Below are positions 43,872 to 55,700 of a stretch of 64,000 bases of DNA, piece by piece. The DNA is from Stenogyne calaminthoides (taxonomy: Eukaryota > Streptophyta > Magnoliopsida > Lamiales > Lamiaceae). Each line of letters opens with the position of its first letter. The stretch's first letter is position 1. The notes beneath the pieces were generated by a model that saw only the letters and a program-made list of their open reading frames with translations, was not told where the DNA came from and did not search any database. The position numbers and the translations under genes were made by a program. The stretch covers positions 19,747,853 through 19,811,852 of the forward strand of contig JBBCBC010000002.1 of the NCBI GenBank assembly GCA_037126765.1. Direction: 5' to 3'.

Positions 43872-46496
43872 TCAAAGCTTGGAACGTAGAAATTCAAAGG
43901 TCGGGTGTGGTAAACTTTTGGTGAAGATGTCAACGAGCTGTAGATGAGACGGGACAAAACGAGTAGCCAACTTGCCCGAGGAGACAAGCTCACGAACAAA
44001 GTGATAATCCAGATCAATATGTTTGGCCCTCTTGTGTGCCACGGGATTCTGACTCAAGAAGAAGGCGCTCTTGTTATCACACAAGAGAGTGGGGCGTGAG
44101 GCGGGAAGAGCTCGAAGCTCACGAAGCAAATTTGTTACCCAAACCAACTCTGCTGCTGCATTTATCATAGCATGATACTCAGACTCACAACTGGATCGGG
44201 CTATAGTTGGTTGTTTCTTGGCACTCCATGAAACAAGATTTCCTCCAATGAAAATAGAGTACCCATAAGTAGAACGACGAGTCTCAACACAGCGAGCCCA
44301 GTCAGCATCGGAGTAGCCCAAGACAGAAAATTCAGAATGTCTCTTGAAGGAGAGTCCAAAATGCATTGTGCCCTTCACATATCGAAGAATTCGCTTTACA
44401 GCTAAAAAGTGGTCGTCAGTAGGCGAATGAAGGAATTGGCTCACCGAGTTGACTGCATAGGATAGACCAGGGCGTGTGATGGTCAAATATTGGAGATCCC
44501 CAACGAGGGACCTATACAAGGTCGGATCACGAAACGGAGAACCATCATTAGGAAGCGATTCTCCGGCTGCTAGAGGAGTAGAAACAGGCTTAACATCCAA
44601 TAACTCAACACGCTTAAGAATATCATGTGCATACTTTGCCTGCCCAACAAACAACCAAGAAAAAAGACGAGACTTTAAGCCCAAGAAAATAGTTAAGACG
44701 ACCAAGGTCTTTAATAGCAAACTCACGGTGGGTACGAGAAATAAAGTTTTGTAACAAAGAAGAGTCATTCCCTGTAATAATAATGTCATCCACATAGAGT
44801 AATAAATAGATGATAGAATTACCTCTATGGAAATGAAAAAGCGATGAATCACAACGACTGAAGAAAACCAAGGCTAGAGAGATACGTGCTAAATCTCTGG
44901 AACCAGGCAAGAGGGGCTTGACGAAGATCATATAAAGCTTTCTTCAGCCTACAGACATGATCGGGATACCTCGGATCCACAAAGCCAGGGGGTTGTGCCA
45001 TAAACACGGGTTTGTCAAGAATTCCATTGAGAAAGGCATTCTTGACATCAAGCTGATGTAGAGGCCAACTGTACTGAACAGAGAGAGCCAGGATAATTCA
45101 GACAGTAGCATCTTTGACAACCGGACTAAAAGTGTGATGAAAATCCATGCCAGGAATCTGAGTGAAGCCCTGAGCTACCAATCGGGCCTTGTGACGCTCA
45201 ATTGAACCATCAGCATGAAACTTTGTATGAAACACCCACTTCGAACCAACAATATTAGTGCCAGAAGGACGAGACACCAAATCCCAAGTATGATTAGAGC
45301 GAAGTGCATCAATTTCTTCTTACATGGCTGCAAGCCATTCGGGATGCTTGGCAGCCGACTTGAAGCCACGGGGCTCAGAGGCAGCAACAAGAGCAGATAG
45401 GAGAGCAGTGGATGCCAAATCGACAGGATAACGAGGCTTAAAGACGCCAGCACGTGCCCTGGTGACCATCGGGTGGGAGGGGACAGCAGGGGCTGGAAGC
45501 GGCTGGGCGGTTGGGGCCGGATCGGGTGCCTGTGCCTCGGCTGGGACTGGGCCGGGCGCATGAGCAGGCTGGTCGGGCGCTGGGGCACCAAGAGCAGGCG
45601 GAGCGGACAGAGGCTAGCCGGGTCATCGAGAAGCAGGTTGGGCGGGCGCTCGGGCGCAAGTGCACGGGGCAGTGCACGGCTGGGCGGAGAAATGCCTGAA
45701 GATGTAGGCGTAGTACAATGTGTGGCATCCAAGAAAGTAGAGATCTCCAAGTCTGAGACCTGAGACGGGGAGGGAGCATGAGAGAAGGGAAAACACTGTT
45801 TGTCGAATTGAGCATGACGAGTAACAAATACCCAAGAGGAAACTGGATCAAAGCACCAAAAACCTTTGTAGTGTAACCCAAGAAAATGCAAGGACAACTT
45901 CGGGGTTCCAATTTATTTGCTGCATAATCACGAAGGTATGGGAACACTCGACACCCAAAGGGTTTAAAATTTGCATAATTCGGAGCATATCCAAACAGAA
46001 GCTGAAATGGAGAAGTATTATGCAAAACTGAGGAAGGTAGCATGTTGATCACAAAAACAGCTGTTGCAAATGCATCAAACCACAGAGAAGCAGGAGCATG
46101 AGCATGAAATAACATAGACAAACTCATTTCAGAAATATAACGATGCTTACGTTCCGCCCTACCATTTTGTTGTGGCGTATATGGACATGAAAGCCGATGA
46201 TGAATGCCATTAGAGTGCATAAAATCTCTAACTCGAGAATTCACAAATTCAGTACCACCATCACTCTAAAAAATCTTGATTTTACAAGAGAACTGAGTGC
46301 AGACAAATGTATAAAAGCGAACTAATATGTCATAGAACTCAGACTTAGCACGTAATGGGTAAATCCACGAAAAATGAGAAAAATCATCCATGAAAGCAAC
46401 GTAATAACAAAAACCATTAGATGTGGCAACAGGCGCAGGCCCCCATAAATCACAATGAATTAAATCAAGAACATTATCAACACGTTTTTCATTCAA
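43872..46496 (-). pseudogene. pol of the short-LTR copia: integrase, RT, RNase H (broken)
   Basis: Read right to left. Integrase pieces are 46496-46266 (DLIHCDLWGP, FMDDFSHFSW) and 46244-45440 (the PQQNGRAERKHR block). A frame change near 45760-45840 leads into a Pro/Ala-rich spacer. RT pieces are 45280-45098 (KWVFHTKFHADGS, RHKARLVAQGF) and 44931-44623, with catalytic YVDD near 44790. RNase H is in 44852-43872 (YSDADWARC, ESEYHAM and a C-terminal DIFTKSL). Stops and frameshifts at about 46255, 45435-45280, 45097 and 44930-44850 divide it. The order is diagnostic for Ty1/copia. Confidence 0.9.
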
Positions 46497-46505
46497 ATGA
46501 AAAGA

Positions 46506-48044
46506 TTATTTCTTACTCTTTGCCAACTGACACGAAGAGCATATACTAGGACTTGGTAAAACTGACGTAACAGATAGCTGATCAAGTTTATTTAACAAAG
46601 AAATAACTATAAACGGGACATGCCCCAAACGTAAATGCCATAAAGTAAAACTAGCTTTCAATTCCTTGTTCTGAAGAGCTGCCACCAAAGCCGGAACACC
46701 CTTATGAAGCAGGTACAAGCCTTTATCACACCTTCCCTGGGCCAAAATTTGTTTTGTCACTCGGTTCTGAATAGCAAAAAATTTATCAGAAAATATCACA
46801 TCAACGGGCAAGTCCGATGTCAGTTTACTAATAGATAATAAATTTTTGGTGATATGAGGCACCACCAAAACATCCAACAATTGAACATCTGCAGACAGTT
46901 TACTAGTGCCAATATGTGAAATATTTAAAGCATTTTCGTTACAAACAATAACGGAACCGTTACCAGAATAGGGCTCGTAAGTGTCCAGTGCAGTAGTCTG
47001 ATTGGTCATATGAGCAGAAGCACCCGAGTCAAGATACCAATCCGGTGTTAGGTCTGAAACATTACATGAAGATGTAAAAGCCTGAGCCAGATCTGCTGAA
47101 GACAGAGCCTGACGAGCACTGAGAAATTGTGGACACTTGTCTGCATAATGTTCCCCCTTACAGATTTGACAACGAGCGATATAAGTTCTACGCCCTCCAT
47201 TATTCATCGAACCACTATTAGCACCAGGATGCGAACTACTGTTGAAACCACGTCCTCCAAATTGACCCGAGGATTGACCTAGGCCGAATGAGGAGCCACG
47301 CCCCCCAGATTGACCTGAAAATGGGGCACCACCGCTGGACTGCCCGCGGCCGTTTAAGACCTTGTTCAGCTGATGACCACGATCAGCCGCAAACGCCACT
47401 TGGGGAGACGCACCCTCCATAGCCCGAAGCATGAGGTCGTACTGTTTGGCCTGTTTGAACAGGTCGCGGAAAGCTGAAATCGGAGAAAAGGCCATGCGAG
47501 TATCCGCGAAATTTGCAAACTGAACGCCCAACCCGCGCAAAAACCAATGACTTTTATCGAATTCGTGAACCGGGCGGCCAATAACATTTAACTGATCACA
47601 CAGGAGTTTGAATTTCTTACCATAATCTTCAACAGAGGAGTCCCCACGACGAAGAGAGAGTAGCTCTTCTCGGAGTTGATGTTGGCGCGAAATCAAAGAG
47701 AAAATGCCCTCAAGGGTTAACCAAGTATCCCTGGACGTGGTGGAATCAATTACTTCTGACGCAACATCTTCAGAGAGGGAAGTATAAATCACACTTAAGA
47801 GTTTTTTGTCCTTCATCTTCCAAGTTGTATACGACGGATTCACCGAAGGAATTTCAGCATCCGACGCGAGAGTGGGCGACGGCACAGGGCTGGAGCCGTC
47901 CAAAAAACCCATCAAATCGAAACATTCGGCCATGTGTTCGATCTAACAGTGCCAAGGAAGATAGTTCGCTGCCCCAAGTTTGATGCCGACAACCATATTA
48001 ATCATCGTCATCACGGGCAATAGATCGGTTGGTGCAGCAGCCAT
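46506..48044 (-). pseudogene. gag-protease of the short-LTR copia (broken)
   Basis: The likely original ATG is at 48044 (MAAAPTDLLP). An in-frame TAG about 30 codons later separates it from the long open stretch starting at ATG 47933. That stretch (475 codons) has a copia gag domain (DTWLTLEGIFSLIS, YGKKFKLLCDQL) and a Gly/Ser/Gln-rich linker. A CCHC zinc knuckle (CQICKGEHYADKC, about 47175-47130) follows. Next are the protease D-S-G (WYLDSGASAHMT, about 47042-47007) and the pre-integrase H...H...CxxC region (LWHLRLGH, CSSCQLAKSKK). The stretch ends at a TAA (46506-46508) just before the integrase core. Confidence 0.88.
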
Positions 48045-48261
48045 TGATTCGAAATAGAAGAGTCACGTGCGGGAGGTTAGGAAAATGGGAGAAGAATTAG
48101 GGTTTTTTTTTTGTTTTGTTTTTGGGCGAGAGGGAATCGTGCGCTGAAATCCAGAGGCACGAAAAAAAATCCAAACGTGCTACCGGAGGGGACCTGTCCG
48201 AGAGGCAAAGCAACGTAGCAAGGGGAAGAAGAAGTGTAGCGGAAAAAAGATTCTAGGTTTA

Positions 48262-48281
48262 GGATCTTTGGCGTGATACCA
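48262..48281 (-). other. Primer binding site of the short-LTR copia
   Basis: On the minus strand TGGTATCACGCC directly follows the LTR's terminal CA. The first eight bases match the initiator Met-tRNA PBS. Confidence 0.8.
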
Positions 48282-48458
48282 TGCGAGGAGATTTAGAAAA
48301 TCACCGTTGAATGTGGTGATGAGAAATATGCTATTAATAATCGAGATTACAAAGATACAACAGAAAGCCCATAATTAAAGGGAGATATACATGGAAAATA
48401 CATCAAAAGATATGTACTAAAAATACACGGTCAATCTAATTAATCATTAGTCCTATTA
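48282..48458 (-). repeat. 5' LTR (right copy) of the short-LTR copia
   Basis: 177 bp, minus strand TAATAGG...CTCGCA, next to the PBS on its left and TSD GATTT on its right. Confidence 0.9.
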
Positions 48459-48668
48459 GATTTAAAATTTCGTCCCATGGGGGGCAAAATTTTCCATTCA
48501 ATAAGGGTGGATAAATTTTATAATCCCAAAGGGGGCGAAATGGCAAAATTCTACAATTTTAAAGCATAAATATAAAATTTTCGACATCTATAGTACAAAA
48601 AAAATTCACCCCAAGGGGGGCGACCGTCCCCCCGGCGCACCCCACCTAGATCCATCCCTGATTACAGG

Positions 48669-49026
48669 TAACACATACCTAAGAACGTGATTTTTTTGAA
48701 AAAAATGTGTTTGATCGAGTTCGACCAACAAATCATCTGCGAATTTTCAGTCTATTGATTAGGATGAAATGGGTATGGGCATATTACATTTATACAAAAT
48801 CCATACAATATTTTATACAAGACAAAAACTCGTATGAAACGGTGTCATACACAAGATAAGGTATAAATTAACATAAATCAAAATCCATCATTTTTAAAGT
48901 GTTAAAGAATCATGCGCAAATTATGTTCCGTCTCACCGTGAAACCGTCTTATATATCTGTCTCTTTATTTCTAAAGTTTGTCTAAAAAAGAAACATGCGT
49001 AAGACTTACTCTTGGGCCATTGCCAT
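48669..49026. other. Intergenic, no gene seen
   Basis: AT-rich sequence between the hAT-type and Mutator-like MITEs. Nothing identifiable. Confidence 0.6.
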
Positions 49027-49035
49027 ATATATCAA

Positions 49036-49573
49036 GGGTCTTGTTACTCACACCTACACATTTAGTAAATACACTTTTCTGTAACTCTTTTAAAAAAAAA
49101 AACACACAAAATGTCAAAAGTACCCTTTCTAGATTTCGGAAAAACAATTAGAATTTTAATACTATGTTCGAAATATTTATCTGAATTTATTTACATAAAT
49201 CGGGAAATTTTTCCGAATTTTTACATAAGAAAAAATTATACTTCGTGTACCTACAGTTCGGAAAAAACTGTCGAATTTTAATACTATGTTCGAAAAAATT
49301 ATCTGAATTTATATGCATAAATCAAAATTTTTTTTCGAATTTTTACATAAGAAAAAATGATAATTCTTGTACCTACGGTTCGGAAAAAATATTCAAATTT
49401 TAATATTATGTTCGAAAAAATTATCTGAATTTATGAGCATAAGTCGGGAATTTTTTACAAATTTCATGATGATAAGGGTATTTTGGGAAAATTAGGAGAG
49501 TGTATTCATCAATATGAGTGGTGTATTACAGACGGTGCATTTACTAAAAAGGTAGGTGTGAGTAACCTGAGCC
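49036..49573. mobile_element. Mutator-like MITE (538 bp) with internal 120-bp tandem repeats
   Basis: Long imperfect terminal inverted repeats: GTTACTCACACCTAC on the left, complemented by GTAGGTGTGAGTAAC on the right, extending through TTTAGTAAAT. The 9-bp TSD ATATATCAA is at 49027-49035 and 49574-49582. A 9-11 bp TSD with long TIRs is the Mutator-superfamily signature. Inside are three diverged copies of a unit near 120 bp (TTCGGAAAAA...TTTTACATAAGAAAAAAT) at about 49134, 49256 and 49379. It is non-coding. Confidence 0.82.
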
Positions 49574-49784
49574 ATATATCAAAACTTGCTGAAGAAGGGC
49601 CCATTAGACTGTAGTGGCCCACAATACAACAATCCACTCTCTCCTCACTCCTGTCTCTCTCTAACCGGAAGGAAAATCTTGAGATCAAAATTCAAAAAAA
49701 TAAAAGGAAGGAAAGAATTCCCCAAGCTCGATTCCCATATCCCAGAGCCTAGCATCATCTTCCATTTCCATACATACATTCGAC

Positions 49785-52700
49785 ATGAAGGACGATGATG
49801 CGCTACCAATATCAACGCCCACATCCTCATCATTCTCTCCCGGAGTGTTGAAGAAAGAAAATTCTTCTGCCGTAACCACTCTTTTCTGCCGCATTCGCTA
49901 CAAGTTTTGGGCACTCGCCGCCATTTTGCTGCTCGCGTTCTGGTCAATGCTCACCGGCACCGCCTCCCTGCTGTGGTCCACGGCCGGTAATGTTAACCGC
50001 TTCGACCAGGACTACGACTCCCCTGCCTCCGCAGATCTCGACGTTCTCGTAATTCGACATTCGCGAGCGTACATATTTGTGGTTTGTGAAAGGGTTTTAA
50101 ATTAATTATTTCGATTGAATGTGGTTTTGTGTTTGATTTTGATCGTAGGATCTGGAGGACAGGGAGAAATTGGTGAAGCACATGTGGGATGTGTATACCA
50201 ATAACCCTAGGATCGGATTGGGGGGATTTTGGAGGGAGGCATTTGTGGCTGCTTATGAGGTTTTGACGGGCGAGGAGGGTGATGATAGGGATAATGCCAT
50301 TTCCGAGATAGCTAGAATGTCCATTCGCCATTTTACTTTTCTGCATTCTTCCAATTCCTTGGTTAGTTGCTCTACTTGACTTTATCTAATTAACTTTATT
50401 TTTCGGATATGTTACTTGATTTTGGTGAATTTAAGCTAGATCAATTGCTTTTCCTCGGTTAACAATTGGTGTAGTGCTTATGTATAGATTTACATCCCTA
50501 ATTTGCATCTCCTTGGGATTCCTGAATTTGAAACTTTGGGGTGTAACCTCAGATTTTGTGCTTAAAGAAAAATATAATTCGAGTGAAACGATTGCTTTCT
50601 TTTTATCGAACTATAAATCGGTGCGCTGAATGCTGATATAATGTTTTGCATTCTGAGTGGGGAAATTTGTTTCCTTACAAGCTCATGTTGATTAAGAACT
50701 CCATTCACTTGCTGATATGGATGTGTTTCTGTTTGTCTCCTAGTTTTACTGTCTAGTCTTAGAACTAACAAATGTCAACAACACTTAACCTGACGATCCG
50801 TGATGCTATTCAAGATATATGAACTTAATATCACTTTGTAATTTACAAATATTACAATAAATTAGCTCGTAACTCTTTCAAATAAAATTATAAATAAAAA
50901 GTTAACATGTACAAAATATATACTTGAAATATTAATAGGTAAAGGGGTGGTGGTCTTGGCATGGAAAAGTGCTGAAATGAGGGGGACTGTCAGCTGTTTC
51001 TAATGGAGATTGAAGTGTAATGGTAGCATGGTTTGCATTCCGAGTGTGCCACATAGGTAGAGCTTCCAACCTTCATAAACATTTTCCGTTTTGAAATGGT
51101 AAGCTCTTGATAAGAACTTTTTCCTTGTTTCTGCTTTAAATAAACACCTGTCTCTGACCATTGATATACATAGTAGTGAGTTTTGACAAGTGTGTGCCAC
51201 CTGCCACCCGAAAAATCAGAAATCACAATTAAGGTTCTGGTGAAGTCACCATTGCTGTTCTGGCTGTGTTCTCCAGTCATGAATTACTGATACTGGAACT
51301 ATCAGCTGGGAAGTCATGTAAGTAAGATGTGTATGATTCAGGTACCTATCGCCACTCCGTCACTCCTTTGTAGGACTTTGCTGTTGCCTGTTGGTAGCAG
51401 TAAAGGTCATTTAATGAAGCAGGGCAAAGGAGACTCGGTAGATTAAGTGAAGTAATGGTGATGGAGTTTAAGGATAGTAACACTTTTTCCAATTGTAACT
51501 GTGTCTGGAAACAGTGGTATTAGGCTGTGGTGTGTTGGGAATAGAGAGGTAGAAACTAGTGTTGATGGAATGATAGGGTGGAGGGATAGTGTAGAACGGT
51601 GCATTACTGTATTGGTGTAGGACAGTGGTATACTCAGAACTGTTCAAGTATGCAATCATAAAAATTTAAATTCATTCAATCCTATGCATATGAGCTTCTT
51701 ATCCTTCAATTTAAACATACTGTATTGGTGCAGTAAGCAGTAAGCATGAAGTTCTAAATTGCTTGGGAGTCATTAGCATCTCCTTATGTATACATGACTT
51801 GGAAGCTGGTCATTAGCCTCTCTTCTAATATCATAGCCAACCCAGTTGTTGGATTCTACCTCACTATTTGTTTGCTTGTGCCTTCATGCTACACTTCCCT
51901 CTTATTATAAAAAAGATTTTGGAGGAGTTGGTCTTATGTAATAATGTAAAACAATTTTTTTCATATAATTAATTCACACTTTTGAATGAAACAACTAATA
52001 GTAAATAGTCTAATACTGACAAACTACTACGTTTTAATAAACAACTAATACTGTTTAATAATATACACAAAATGCAAACTAGTTGCACGATGAAACTGGT
52101 TTACATAAGACTAGTGCTGTTATACGAAACAAGCCACTCGGGAACTCGACTCTGCTCGGCTCGATAAAGCTCGAACTCGGCTCGCTCGATAGATATTTGA
52201 GCTCGAGCTGTGTATAAGCTCGATTGCTTAACGAGCCGAGCTCGGCTCGACTCGCGAGTTACTCAATAGGCTCGAGCTCGAGTAGTAATCAGGCCAATTA
52301 TTTATAAATATATTTAAGAACTAGGGATATTATTGTAAATATAGTAATTAGGTCACAACTCACAACTCATATTGTTCCTTCTCATTCTCACTTCTCATTT
52401 CTCAGTAAAAACGCAGCCCACTCCTCCAAACCCTAATCCCCTCACCTCCAAGGCTCCACACAATCTCTACGAATCCACCGGCGATTTCGCACCACCGGCG
52501 ACGTTGCATCCACCGCACCACTGCACCACCGAAACCCGTCGGCTTCAACCACAGGCGACGCTGCATCCACCGCACCACTGCACCACCGCACCACCGAATC
52601 TTGTCGCCATCGAACCTCCAACCACCTTGAATCCCGCCGCCGCTACCACTGACATTTCCTCTTTCCCTACTTCAATTACTTGAAGATTAGGGATACACCA

Positions 52701-55700
52701 AGCACGATTTAAATTTTGGTAAGCTTTTTTTCTCTAAACCCTAGATGTTCATAAAGATATGTTTTTGTTGAATCTGCGATATGTTCTTGTTGAATCTGCG
52801 GTTAGATGTTTCTTAGGATTCGAGAAAAATATTGTTTTAAAGAGTTGTAAAATGCAAGATGTCTCGAACCCTAGCTTCTTTCTCTCCTCTAAAAATATGA
52901 GAAGTGTCGAATTGTATTCTCTGTTCTGGCGTTTTGTCTGTTCTTCTTGGCCGCTGCACTCTGTTTTATATCTTGCTCTCTGTTGCTTTTTTTTCTTTAA
53001 CAAGAATGGGCCACCGAAATTAATAAGTAATGGGCCACAGAAATAATAAACTAGCAATGGACTTTTCTTTCTTAATCAAAATCTGGAGTATCAGTGGCAT
53101 ACCCACTTTTCTTGGTCAATGCCATCTCTTCAATTCATGGTCAAATGTTGCGGCTGAATTGGAAATGTGAGCCTACCACCATTGTGTATTTGTGAAAACT
53201 TACAGTAAATCATGATGGGTCGCAAATTTTGAAGTATCAGTGACATACCCATTGTGTATTTGATGGAATCATTCATTATTTGCTAGTAAAAGATGAGAAA
53301 ACTTATTATTTGCTAGTAAAAGATGAGAAAACTTACAGTAAGAAGTGAAAAAGGGCAAGCCCCTTCACCTCCGGTTAGAACAGCAAATAAATGTCTGAGC
53401 AGAAGCAGGGCAGTGGACTGCAAAGTTGAGTGGGTAAATATTGTCACTGAACTTTAAATTTACAAATACTATATTATTATCTTATATTTCTAATTTTATA
53501 CTCCACTTGGTATGGGTTGATTCCTAATGATTTTAAATTAATTGTAGCCTCATTTTTTACATCTAATATACCTATTTCGTTGTTTATAGGATGTATTTCC
53601 CACCAAGCTTCATGCTCAAGTGTTGGTATGGATCAAATTAATGAAGATGTTGGTCAAGAGTTGGAGATTGAAGAAAATGTGGATATAATGAGTGAAGAAG
53701 AGCTTCCAACAACTGAAGACCAGTCCAATGAAGTAGATGGGGAAAAAAAAGGTGATGGAGAACCAGAGGAACCATCTCAGCCGAAGAAACGACATAAAAA
53801 GTCACCGATATGGAAACACATGACTATTGTCAAGTTGAAGAATGGAAAAGAAATGGTGAAATGCAATATTTGCAAGGAAAAGTTTAATAAGAGTGCAAGT
53901 GGATCTACAACTCAACACAAGCGCCACCTTAAATCATGTCTTTTGGGACGAGGGTCCGGTGGTGCCAACAAATCGAAGCAACAAGTATTGTCCTTCACAG
54001 AAGGGCAATCTGAAGGTATCACCTCTATAACAAACTTCTCGTACGACCATAAAAAGGTACGTGAACTTGCTTCTCATATGGTTCTAGTCCATGAGTACCC
54101 ATTTTCTACGATGGACCATGTTGTTTTTAACAAGTTCATGAAAGCTGCAACACCTTTTTACAAAAAGATTACCCGTCAACAAGTTAAAGAAGATTGCAAT
54201 AGTACATATGAACTAGAAAAGAAAAGGCTGAAATTTATGTTACAGGGTGTTAGTAGGATCAGTATAACTACTGATTTGTGGAAATCTGGTCAAAAACTTT
54301 AATATATGGCTGTGACGGGTCATTTTGTGGATGCTGATTGGGTGTTGCAAAAACGTGTTTTAAACTTTTGCAATGTTCCACCTCCACACACGAGTCATTA
54401 TCGCTGATGCTTTAAGTAAATGTTTTAGTGATTGGGGGATTGAGGATAAGATTTCTAGTATATCTTATAATGATGTTTGCATTAATAGACTTAAAACTGA
54501 TTTTGCTCTAAGAAAGAAACTAATTCTTGGTGGAAAGCTCTTTCACGTGAGGTGTTGTGCGCATATACTTAATCTTTTAGTGCAAGATGGGCTCAAAAAA
54601 CTTGGTGGTGTCACCGATGTTGTTAGAGATGGGGTCAAATACTTGAATAATTCTGAGTCACGTCTTATCTAATTTGCAAAAATTGCAAAGCAGCTGCAAT
54701 TGCCTTCTAGAAAACTGATTTTAGACTGTCAAAATGGGTGGAATAGCACATATCTCATGTTGGCTTCAACTTTAACATTCAAAGATGTTTTTTCGAGTTA
54801 TTGTGATATTGACCCTGGATTTACATATGTTCCAACTGATGTTCAGTGGTCAATGGTTGAGGAAGTGTGCAAATTTTTGGGCATTTTTCATGAAATAACA
54901 AACATGATTTCAGGATCCGATTATCCAACTTCCAACATTTTTCTTGTGGAGCTTTATAGGGTTAAACAACTTTTAAATGAAAAGGTGAATGATAGTTCTA
55001 TTAATATCCAAACAATGGCTTTGGCCATGGCTGGAAAATTTGATAAATATTGGGGAGAAAGTAATGTTTTGTTGACTATAGCAGCCGTTCTTGATCCGAG
55101 GTATAAAATGACACTTGTTGATCATGCTTTTCCGATTATTTATGGTGATGTAAAAGTTGTGGCTAAGATTGTTGAAATCAAAACGCTTCTTTATGAGCTT
55201 TATAATGAATATGTTGAAGTTTATGTCTCCTCTCAAGGCGGAGACCCACAAAAACAGCTCTTAAGCCGAAATAAGAGAGCCTTGACAACCAGCAAGGCAG
55301 CCTCTACGAAACTTGGGATTAATGTTCTTACGGGTAAGGAAATGTTTCAAAGGAGTGTTACTCAAATTGAGAAGACTCCACCAGAAAAAATAGATTTGGA
55401 TGTGTATCTGGAAGAAAATAGGTATTCTTGTGATGATGTCTCTGCAAATCTTGATGTTTTGGCTTGGTGGAAATCAGAAAGGTTGAGGTTTCCGATATTG
55501 TCAATGATGGCTCGTGATATTCTCTCTATTCCGGTTACAAGTGTCGCCTCTGAATCTACTTTTAGTGCTGGTGGTAGAATAGTTGATGATCGTCGAGCTT
55601 CCATGAAGGTTGAGACGGTGGAAATGCTACTTTGTGGCAATGATTGGATACGCAATCTTCATGATGTTAAAACAAGGCCTCGTGTAAGTGAAATAAACAT

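Larger units (their letters stand above)
43660..48458 (-). mobile_element. Ty1/copia retrotransposon with short LTRs (4.8 kb)
   Basis: The 177-bp LTRs (43660-43836 and 48282-48458) are nearly identical, with TSD GATTT at 43655-43659 and 48459-48463. On the minus strand the LTR starts TA and ends CA, a non-canonical terminus. Internal order is PBS, gag, protease, integrase, RT, RNase H, PPT. Compact size and very short LTRs suggest an Ale/Retrofit-like lineage, which I did not verify. gag and pol carry several stops and frameshifts. Confidence 0.92.
43647..48660. mobile_element. hAT-type MITE (about 210 bp) split by a copia element
   Basis: Left piece 43647-43659 (CAGGGACGGATTT) and right piece 48459-48660, ending TCCATCCCTG, form one small element once the 43660-48458 insertion is removed. 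Ends are inverted repeats (CAGGGAYGGAT). The 8-bp TSD ATTACAGG is at 43639-43646 and 48661-48668. An 8-bp TSD and CAGGG ends fit non-autonomous hAT elements. It has no coding capacity. Confidence 0.85.

Noticed and set aside
45438..45897. Long overlapping ORFs on both strands at 45175-45897
   Set aside because: GC-rich spacer between integrase and RT of the copia element; frame overlap there reflects composition, not extra genes.
52372..52683. Pro/His/Thr-rich ORF in the hAT element
   Set aside because: It sits upstream of a clear acceptor and the transposase ATG, consists of a small duplication of CCACCGCACCACTGCACC text, and fits an untranslated leader.
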